Shown: piece by piece, positions 26,952 to 32,313 of the stretch | Position numbering within the stretch: the first letter of the stretch is position 1 | Layout of the letters: each line of letters begins with the position of its first letter | Source: Betaproteobacteria bacterium | GTDB taxonomy: Bacteria; Pseudomonadota; Gammaproteobacteria; Burkholderiales; Burkholderiaceae_C | Length of the DNA stretch: 32,313 bases | NCBI GenBank assembly: GCA_009925585.1 | Contig: RFYK01000011.1 | Span: 1 to 32,313 of the forward strand | Reading direction: 5' to 3' | Made by a program: the position numbers and the translations under genes | The notes under the pieces: model-generated | What the model was told of the DNA's origin: nothing | Database searches by the model: none | What the model saw: only the letters and a program-made list of their open reading frames with translations

Positions 26952-28405
26952 TCACAAAAATCATTCAAAACCTGTTTGGCAAATCTGGGCAGGGCAGCAA
27001 AGCCAGGTTTGGCAAACGCCGAGTCATACCGGCCAGCACCCATGGCATCGACCCCGACTTGGTGGATGAACGCGCATGGAATGTCGTGCGCACCTTGCAA
27101 GAACGCGGTTTTCAGGCTTACATCGTTGGCGGCGCTGTGCGCGACTTGTTGGTGGGTTTGAAGCCCAAAGACTTTGACGTCGCCACCGACGCCACGCCAG
27201 AAGAAGTCAAGGCCTGTTTCAGGCGTGCATTCATCATTGGCAGACGCTTTCGCATCGTGCATGTGGTTCATGGGCGAGGCCGTGACCATGAAGTGATTGA
27301 AGTTTCCACCTTTCGCGCGCACCTTGACAGCAACGATGCCGAGCAAGTCAGTGGCAATGAGCGCACCAGTAAAAAAGCCTTGTCCAACATGACCCATGCG
27401 GTTGATGCCAGCGGGCGGGTGTTGCGCGACAACGTGTGGGGCCCGCAAGACGAAGACGCCACCCGCCGTGATTTCACCGTCAATGCGATGTACTACGACC
27501 CGAGTGTGGGTGAGGTGATCGATTACCACCACGGTTTCGAGGACGCGGCCAAGCGGGTCATTCGCATGATTGGCGAGCCAGCCGCGCGTTACCGTGAAGA
27601 CCCGGTGCGCATCATTCGCGCGGTGCGGTTTGCTGCCAAGCTCAGTTCGTTGGGCTTCAAATTAGAGCCCCGAACGGCCAAGCCGCTCAAGGCCATGATG
27701 GATTTGTTGGCCGATGTGCCGCAAAGTCGGTTGTTCGATGAAATGCTCAAGTTGTTACAAACCGGTCATGCATTGGCCAGCATCGAACAACTGAAAAAAC
27801 TCGGGCTTGCCAAAGGCATTTACCCGTTGCTGGATGTCGTGGTTGAACGCGCAGACACGCCGTTTGTCAAAGTGGCGTTGCAAGACACCGACAGGCGCGT
27901 CGGCGAAGGCAAACCGGTCGCGCCCAGTTTTTTACTGGCGTGTGTGTTGTGGGCCGACGTGCGCGAAGGCTGGCAAGCGCGTACCGGGCAAATGGCAGTG
28001 TTTCCTGCGTTACAAGAAGCCATCGAAGAAGTCTTCAATGCACGCATTGGTGATGTGTCGGGGCGCGGCAAATTGGCGGGTGACATGCGAGAAATCTGGA
28101 CCATGCAACCGCGTTTTGAAAAACGCACTGGCAGTGCACCGTTTGGATTGGTTGAACAAGCGCGCTTTCGCGCAGGTTTTGATTTCATGTGTTTGCGAGC
28201 AGAAGTCGGCGAAGTGGAGGTCGAATTGGCCGATTGGTGGGAAGACTTCAGTCTCGCCGATGACGACAGCCGCGTTGCTTTGCTGCAAGCGGTCAAGCCC
28301 TCGCCTCGTGCAGTGCGTGCGGAGGGCGACGTTCGCAAACGCCCGCGACGTCGTCGCAAACCGACCGGCGACAAGCCGCCAGCCAGTGACCCTTCCAACC
28401 CGTGA
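26948..28405 (+). CDS. pcnB: Poly(A) polymerase I
   Basis: 485 aa. It adds 3' poly(A) tails to RNA and so promotes decay. The nucleotidyltransferase core shows GGAVRDLLVG (61-70) and DFDVATDA (75-82, catalytic Asp75 and Asp77). IGRRFRIVHV distinguishes poly(A) polymerase from the CCA-adding enzyme, and RRDFTVNAMYYDP follows. The C-terminus is rich in Arg and Lys (KRPRRRRKP), for RNA binding. I use ATG 26948 (MITKIIQNLFGK), four-base overlap with the upstream stop. The last 20 bases overlap folK, a conserved gene pair. Confidence 0.95.
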   Translation: MITKIIQNLFGKSGQGSKARFGKRRVIPASTHGIDPDLVDERAWNVVRTLQERGFQAYIVGGAVRDLLVGLKPKDFDVATDATPEEVKACFRRAFIIGRRFRIVHVVHGRGRDHEVIEVSTFRAHLDSNDAEQVSGNERTSKKALSNMTHAVDASGRVLRDNVWGPQDEDATRRDFTVNAMYYDPSVGEVIDYHHGFEDAAKRVIRMIGEPAARYREDPVRIIRAVRFAAKLSSLGFKLEPRTAKPLKAMMDLLADVPQSRLFDEMLKLLQTGHALASIEQLKKLGLAKGIYPLLDVVVERADTPFVKVALQDTDRRVGEGKPVAPSFLLACVLWADVREGWQARTGQMAVFPALQEAIEEVFNARIGDVSGRGKLAGDMREIWTMQPRFEKRTGSAPFGLVEQARFRAGFDFMCLRAEVGEVEVELADWWEDFSLADDDSRVALLQAVKPSPRAVRAEGDVRKRPRRRRKPTGDKPPASDPSNP

Positions 28406-28865
28406 TCCGGTAGACGCCTTTGTCGCTGTCGGCGCCAATTTGGGTGACGCCGCCGCTGCCGTCAGACAAGCATTGCAAGGGCTGGCGCTGCTGCCTCGAA
28501 CCCAATTAACGGGCACCTCTTCTTTGTACCGCAGCGAACCATGGCAGGCGCAAGGTCCCGTCTTTGTCAACGCCGTGGCCAAAATTCGCACTGAGCTGAC
28601 TGCCCCTGATTTGCTGATCGAATTGCAAGCCGCAGAGTTGGCCGCGGGCAGGGTGCGCAGTCACCCCAACGCACCCCGCACGTTGGATTTGGATCTGCTG
28701 TTTTATGGCGATGCCAAGGTGGTCAGCCCCCAATTAATTTTGCCGCACCCGCGGTGGATGGAGCGTGCATTTGTGCTGTTGCCGTTGCAAGAGTTGGCAC
28801 CCCACAAAGTCATTCCCGTGATGCTGCATGCCGTGGCGGATCAGGTCATTGAAAAAATGGCCTGA
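28386..28865 (+). CDS. folK: 6-hydroxymethyl-7,8-dihydropterin pyrophosphokinase
   Basis: 159 aa with GTG start at 28386. It transfers pyrophosphate from ATP to hydroxymethyldihydropterin in folate synthesis. FVAVGANLGDA near the N-terminus, TSSLYRSEPW, and APRTLDLDLLFYG are the family signatures; the last contains the magnesium-binding DxD. No ATG lies close enough before DAFVAVGANLG. GTG 28386 gives the standard length and overlaps the end of pcnB by 20 bases. The frame is open far upstream inside pcnB, but that part has no similarity to FolK. Confidence 0.93.
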   Translation: MTLPTRDPVDAFVAVGANLGDAAAAVRQALQGLALLPRTQLTGTSSLYRSEPWQAQGPVFVNAVAKIRTELTAPDLLIELQAAELAAGRVRSHPNAPRTLDLDLLFYGDAKVVSPQLILPHPRWMERAFVLLPLQELAPHKVIPVMLHAVADQVIEKMA

Positions 28866-28880
28866 CACCACACGCACCGT

Positions 28881-29327
28881 TCACTGCGAAATTTTGCGGG
28901 CTTCTTCGATTTGCGATTCAAAGTAGCGCTGAAAACCGTAGGCCAAGCTTGAGAGCAGGGCGGTGGTTCCCAGCATCATTGACAACACCAAGGCACCGAC
29001 AGTCAGCCAATTGGTGCGGCCACTGCTGGACTCAAGGTCAGCATCGGGGTTGTAGCGCTGGTTCCAATCGGTTTGCGACATCAACCCCCAGTAGAGTGTG
29101 TGCATGGCGCTCACGGCAACCGACACGCCGAGTAACGGTGCCAACCACCAACTGAGCGGGTCATCCAAGCCAAACGATTGGGCGCGCTCGAATCCATAGG
29201 CGCCCAACAAGGTCAGCAGCAACAGCGACCAACCGATGGAGTCACGCCATCCGTACATGTAAAAACGGGCTGCGCCCACCGGACCCACCAACAGGCCTAG
29301 CCAGCAAACCAAAGATTTGTGTTTCAT
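28881..29327 (-). CDS. TM2-domain-like membrane protein, function unknown
   Basis: 148 aa with three or four hydrophobic segments. The start HKSLVCWLGLLVGPVGAARF followed by YMYG resembles the TM2 / NINE motif (Lys, small hydrophobic helix, Gly-x-x-Gly-x-RFY). A second pair of hydrophobic helices follows (about 30-80), and another lies near 115-135. The ATG at 29327 is preferred to one at 29417, which would add a polar tail. No function can be given. It is convergent with folK. Confidence 0.7.
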   Translation of the reverse strand: MKHKSLVCWLGLLVGPVGAARFYMYGWRDSIGWSLLLLTLLGAYGFERAQSFGLDDPLSWWLAPLLGVSVAVSAMHTLYWGLMSQTDWNQRYNPDADLESSSGRTNWLTVGALVLSMMLGTTALLSSLAYGFQRYFESQIEEARKISQ

Positions 29328-29413
29328 CAATGGGATTATCTGCCTCACCTCTGAATGATGAAATCCCCTTCCTGGATAACCGTGTCCGCCCAGGGAAGAA
29401 AACCTGGGCTTTC

Positions 29414-29827
29414 TCAAGGTGCATCCGTGGTATGCCCCAACCCGAGTGGGCGTTGCATCAGCACGGTGTCCAGCCAGCGGCCGTGTTTGCGGCCACTGGC
29501 GGTGAGTTGGCCTGCATGCACAAAACCCAGTCGGCGGTGCAAGGCCATCGACGCGGTGTTGGCTGAGTCGCCAATCACGGCCACCATTTGACGCATGCCC
29601 GCCAGTTCACAGCGCCTGATCAGTTCGGTCAACAAAGCCAACCCCAAACCTTTGCCACCGTGGTTGGCATCCACATAAACCGAGTCTTCCACCAAATAGC
29701 GAAACCCCGGGCGCGGGCGGAAATGGTTGGCGTAGGCAAACCCCTGTACCTCGCCATCGACGCTGGCCACTAACCAAGGCAGCCCGAGTTGCATGACGTT
29801 GGCATGGCGCAACATCATCTCGCTCAA
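29414..29827 (-). CDS. GNAT-family N-acetyltransferase, N-terminally damaged
   Basis: The 137 residues from TTG 29827 contain the acetyl-CoA binding core GGKGLGLALL, AVIGDSANTASMALHRRLGF and the C-terminal GRWLDTVLMQRPLG of phosphinothricin-type acetyltransferases. The conserved sequence continues upstream in the same frame (HHVTHGTGSFETDPPSLSEM), and before that comes MRHAT from ATG 29926. An in-frame TGA (minus strand of 29909-29911) follows MRHAT at the sixth codon. The intact gene therefore probably ran 29926-29414, and what remains lacks the first strand and helix. TTG 29827 has no Shine-Dalgarno sequence. Either a pseudogene or a sequencing error at the TGA. Confidence 0.72.
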   Translation of the reverse strand: MSEMMLRHANVMQLGLPWLVASVDGEVQGFAYANHFRPRPGFRYLVEDSVYVDANHGGKGLGLALLTELIRRCELAGMRQMVAVIGDSANTASMALHRRLGFVHAGQLTASGRKHGRWLDTVLMQRPLGLGHTTDAP

Positions 29828-29959
29828 GCTGGGTGGGTCCGTTTCAAAACTGCCAGTGCCGTGGGTGACATGGTGGGGCAGGCTTTTCAGCGAGCGCTGG
29901 CCGGGTGGTCAAGTCGCGTGTCTCATCGCTGAATCAAAGACTGCACCCAAGGATAAACC

Positions 29960-30211
29960 ATGGTCGTCATCCGACTCTCCCGCGGCGGCGCTAAAGCCCG
30001 TCCCTTTTTCAACATCGTTGTCGCTGACAAACGTGTTCGCCGTGATGGTCGCTTCATCGAGCGCATCGGCTTTTACAACCCTATCGCTGCCGGTGGCGAA
30101 GAAGGTTTGCGCATCTCCCAAGACCGTCTGAATTATTGGACCGGCGTGGGCGCACAAACATCGCCCACCGTCGACCGTCTGATCAAGCAGGCTGGCAAAA
30201 AAGCCGCCTGA
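29960..30211 (+). CDS. rpsP: 30S ribosomal protein bS16
   Basis: 83 aa. [20 protein letters not shown] and [13 protein letters not shown] are diagnostic of bS16. The start has the Shine-Dalgarno AAGGAT five bases upstream. First gene of rpsP-rimM-trmD-rplS. Its promoter must lie in or near the damaged 5' end of the divergent acetyltransferase gene, but I see no consensus boxes. Confidence 0.98.
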   Translation: MVVIRLSRGGAKARPFFNIVVADKRVRRDGRFIERIGFYNPIAAGGEEGLRISQDRLNYWTGVGAQTSPTVDRLIKQAGKKAA

Positions 30212-30221
30212 TACCCATCTG

Positions 30222-30794
30222 ATGCAGCCTGCCTGGGAGCCTGCTGAACTGCCAGCGGATGCTGTCGAGGTCGGGCGCATTCTGGATGCTTGGGGCCTCA
30301 AAGGCTGGTTCAAGGTCTTGCCCCACAGCGCCTCACCGGAGGCGCTTTTTTCTTCCAAACGCTGGTACCTGCAAGCCAATGAACGGGGCCCTTCCCCTTT
30401 CGTTGGCACGGTGTTGATGCGCATACGCGAAGCCAAGGAACATGCCGATACCGTGGTGGCTTGCTCACTTGAAACCATTGACCGAGACATCGCGCAAAGC
30501 CTCAAAGGCGCCCGCATTTTTGTTCCCCGTTCTTCATTCCCAACCCCTCAAGAAGACGAGTATTACTGGGTAGATTTGATAGGGCTGTCCGTGCTCAACC
30601 GCGAAGGGGTGGCGTTGGGAACGGTCACCGAATTGTTGTCAACCGGCCCGCAAACGGTGTTGGTGTTGCACCAAACCCATCCCGATGACCCCACCAAGCC
30701 CATCGAACGCATGATCCCTTTTGTCAGCGCATATGTAGACCGGGTGGACATCGCCGCCAAGCTGATTTCGGTGGATTGGCAAGCTGATTACTGA
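30222..30794 (+). CDS. rimM: 16S rRNA processing / ribosome maturation factor RimM
   Basis: 190 aa. It helps mature the head of the 30S subunit together with bS19. The N-terminal barrel begins VEVGRILDAWGLKGWFKV, and the C-terminal PRC barrel has EYYWVDLIGLSVLNREGVAL. Both halves and the order are normal. It starts ten bases after rpsP and precedes trmD by ten. Confidence 0.95.
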   Translation: MQPAWEPAELPADAVEVGRILDAWGLKGWFKVLPHSASPEALFSSKRWYLQANERGPSPFVGTVLMRIREAKEHADTVVACSLETIDRDIAQSLKGARIFVPRSSFPTPQEDEYYWVDLIGLSVLNREGVALGTVTELLSTGPQTVLVLHQTHPDDPTKPIERMIPFVSAYVDRVDIAAKLISVDWQADY

Positions 30795-30804
30795 ACGGGC
30801 TGCC

Positions 30805-31563
30805 GTGCGTATCGATGTCATCACCTTGTTTCCTGACCTGATCCAGGCTTTCGCCGGGCAAGGCGTGACAAGGCGTGCGTTTGAGACCGGTCAGATGGCG
30901 TTGACCTGTTGGAATCCCCGTGATTTTGCCGAGGGCCCTTACCGTCGGGTGGATGACAGGCCGTTTGGTGGCGGCCCAGGCATGGTCATGCAAGCCGAAC
31001 CGCTGGCGCTGTGTTTGCAAGCCATCCGTGAAGCGCGAGACGACGACAGACAACGCGCGCCCTTGGTTTATTTTTCACCGATTGGGCAACCCCTTCAGCA
31101 GCAAGCGGTTCAAGGCTTTGCCAGCTCAGTTGACGGTGCGATATTGCTCTGCGGGAGATACGAAGGCATCGACCAGCGCTTCATTGATGCCCATGTGGAC
31201 ATCCAAATCAGTTTGGGTGACTTCGTGATGTCGGGCGGTGAAATCGCCGCCATGGCTTGGCTGGATGCGGTTGCCAGATTGCAACCCGAGGTGCTGAACG
31301 ACAGCGACAGCCACGCGCAAGACAGCTTCTCCCCCGACCTGAGCGGTTTGTTAGATTGCCCCCATTTCACCCGGCCAGAGGTTTGGCGAGGTGTGGGTTC
31401 GCCGCCAGAACTGTTGTCAGGGCACCACGCCCGAATCGCGCAATGGCGGCGTGAAGCCAGTTTGCGGTTGACCGCCGACCAACGCCCGGACCTGATCGCC
31501 AAAGCCCGTGCGGCGGGGTTGCTGAGCGCGGCCGATGAGCAGCTGCTGGCCGGCAAAAAGTAG
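30805..31563 (+). CDS. trmD: tRNA (guanine-37-N1)-methyltransferase
   Basis: 252 aa with GTG start (MRIDVITLFPDLIQAF). It methylates G37 of tRNAs using S-adenosylmethionine and prevents frameshifting. DDRPFGGGPGMVMQAEPL, LLCGRYEGIDQRFID and SLGDFVMSGGEIAAM form the SPOUT trefoil-knot cofactor site. The C-terminal domain (about 165-250) contains GLLDCPHFTRPEVWRG and HHARIAQWR, for tRNA binding. Full length, third gene of the ribosomal operon. Confidence 0.97.
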   Translation: MRIDVITLFPDLIQAFAGQGVTRRAFETGQMALTCWNPRDFAEGPYRRVDDRPFGGGPGMVMQAEPLALCLQAIREARDDDRQRAPLVYFSPIGQPLQQQAVQGFASSVDGAILLCGRYEGIDQRFIDAHVDIQISLGDFVMSGGEIAAMAWLDAVARLQPEVLNDSDSHAQDSFSPDLSGLLDCPHFTRPEVWRGVGSPPELLSGHHARIAQWRREASLRLTADQRPDLIAKARAAGLLSAADEQLLAGKK

Positions 31564-31681
31564 CTTGGGCGAGGCTGGTTATAATGGAGGGCTTTTCGAT
31601 CCTCTGGATGGCCGCCGCGTAACACCTTTGCGTTTTTACCGGCCTTTTGTGTAGCGCATCCATGATCGTACAGAGGACCTT
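31564..31681 (+). promoter_or_regulatory. rplS: trmD-rplS leader with perfect -10 box and hairpin
   Basis: The 118-base gap contains a consensus TATAAT (31580-31585) with no good -35. About 25 bases later is a hairpin GGCCG (31610-31614) / CGGCC (31640-31644), with an inner CGC/GCG pair, followed by TTTT (31645-31648). AGAGGA before ATG 31682 is the ribosome binding site. An internal promoter giving rplS a leader of about 90 bases, possibly with attenuation or autoregulation by bL19, is plausible. Function is inferred. Confidence 0.5.
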
Positions 31682-32074
31682 ATGAATCTCATCCAAATCC
31701 TGGAACAGGAAGAAATCGCCCGCATGGGCAAAAAAATCCCTGCATTCGCACCTGGCGATACTGTCGTGGTCAGCGTCAATGTGGTGGAAGGTAGCCGCAA
31801 ACGTGTTCAGGCCTTCGAAGGCGTGGTCATCGCCAAACGCAACCGTGGCATCAACAGCAATTTCATTGTTCGCAAAATTTCCAGCGGCGAAGGTGTCGAG
31901 CGCACGTTCCAGACTTACAGCCCGTTGATCGCTGGCATTGAAATCAAGCGTCGCGGCGATGTGCGTCGTGCCAAGCTTTACTATTTGCGCGAGCGCAGTG
32001 GTAAATCTGCCCGTATCAAAGAAAAACTCACCGCCAAGGCCACACCGGCCGCTAAAGCAGCCGCCGCTGAATAA
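31682..32074 (+). CDS. rplS: 50S ribosomal protein bL19
   Basis: 130 aa. [40 protein letters not shown] and [22 protein letters not shown] are the full bL19 pattern. The tail after about residue 115 ([15 protein letters not shown]) is an Ala/Lys extension seen in Burkholderiales. It ends the rpsP operon and is followed by a terminator. Confidence 0.98.
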   Translation: MNLIQILEQEEIARMGKKIPAFAPGDTVVVSVNVVEGSRKRVQAFEGVVIAKRNRGINSNFIVRKISSGEGVERTFQTYSPLIAGIEIKRRGDVRRAKLYYLRERSGKSARIKEKLTAKATPAAKAAAAE

Positions 32075-32098
32075 TCTCTCGCAGATGCTGCTTTACCC

Positions 32099-32130
32099 AA
32101 CCGCCTCAGTGAAAGCTGTGGCGGTTTTTT
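32099..32130 (+). terminator. Rho-independent terminator of the rpsP-rplS operon
   Basis: The stem AACCGCC / GGCGGTT (32099-32105 and 32120-32126) continues, after one mismatch, into CAG/CTG with a TGAAAG loop, and ends in a T-run to 32130. It begins 24 bases after the rplS stop. Confidence 0.92.
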
Positions 32131-32137
32131 ATTGACC

Positions 32138-32313
32138 ATGACACAAGCACCGTTCGTATCGTTGGCTCACATTCCAGACTTTTCGCCCCATGAAGCGCAG
32201 GTTTTGGGCACGGATGCGCATTTGCCTGCGATACCCATGCATGCCTTGCATGAAACATCGCTGCGATACCGGTTTGCGCAACCTGCCGTGGGAACACCGG
32301 CCCCTTTTCATGA
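32138..32313 (+). CDS. Probable NUDIX hydrolase (CoA pyrophosphatase), 5' part only
   Basis: ATG 32138 opens a frame that runs to the window edge without a stop (58 complete codons). It reads MTQAPFVSLAHIPDF..., then HLPAIPMHALHETSLRYRFA. The LxxRFAxP segment resembles the N-terminal part of CoA-pyrophosphatase-type NUDIX proteins, and a gene of that kind commonly follows rplS in Burkholderiales. The NUDIX box itself lies beyond the window, so the call rests on context and a weak N-terminal pattern. Confidence 0.5.
   Translation, partial: MTQAPFVSLAHIPDFSPHEAQVLGTDAHLPAIPMHALHETSLRYRFAQPAVGTPAPFH

Noticed and set aside
29909-29911. TGA read as selenocysteine or tryptophan in the acetyltransferase
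   Set aside because: GNAT enzymes do not use selenocysteine, no SECIS-like hairpin is evident, and TGA ends many intact genes in this window.

Overview
The window looks like a chromosomal segment of a betaproteobacterium of the order Burkholderiales, probably close to Comamonadaceae. The evidence is the protein flavour (Hda, PcnB, MurJ and RimM as seen in that group) and the gene order purM / AI-2E-type permease / hda / HAD phosphatase / pcnB / folK, followed by rpsP-rimM-trmD-rplS-NUDIX. By eye the GC content is in the mid-fifties and genes are packed tightly. I see no tRNA, rRNA, CRISPR array, insertion sequence or prophage, and no gene-free stretch longer than 300 bases.

Region 1 (1-4490, minus strand) is a two-partner secretion locus: an outer-membrane TpsB transporter followed 15 bases later by a large filamentous-haemagglutinin-type TpsA exoprotein that runs off the left edge. 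The TpsA frame is broken by an apparent one-base deletion near 1373, and the adhesin repeats continue in another frame to base 1.

Region 2 (4494-18345) is a purine-base uptake and catabolism island in three blocks. On the minus strand are xdhA, xdhB and guanine deaminase. Divergent from xdhA, across 63 bases, is a complete BMP-type ABC importer (double ATPase, two permeases, binding lipoprotein), closed by a strong terminator. After it comes a block with a secreted HNH-type protein, a Rieske oxygenase, a deaminase that looks like an adenine rather than adenosine deaminase, and an FAD monooxygenase. Together these would import purines, deaminate adenine to hypoxanthine and guanine to xanthine, and oxidise these to urate. 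The Rieske and FAD oxygenases have no assigned substrate and are the most interesting part of the window. No xdhC, ring-opening gene, electron-transfer reductase or regulator is visible.

Region 3 (18359-32313) is mostly housekeeping: argD-argF, rpsT divergent from murJ, a SirB1-like gene, purM divergent from a permease-hda-phosphatase-pcnB-folK run, a TM2-like membrane protein, a GNAT acetyltransferase whose conserved N-terminus is cut by an in-frame TGA, the rpsP-rimM-trmD-rplS operon, and the start of a probable NUDIX (CoA pyrophosphatase) gene cut by the right edge.
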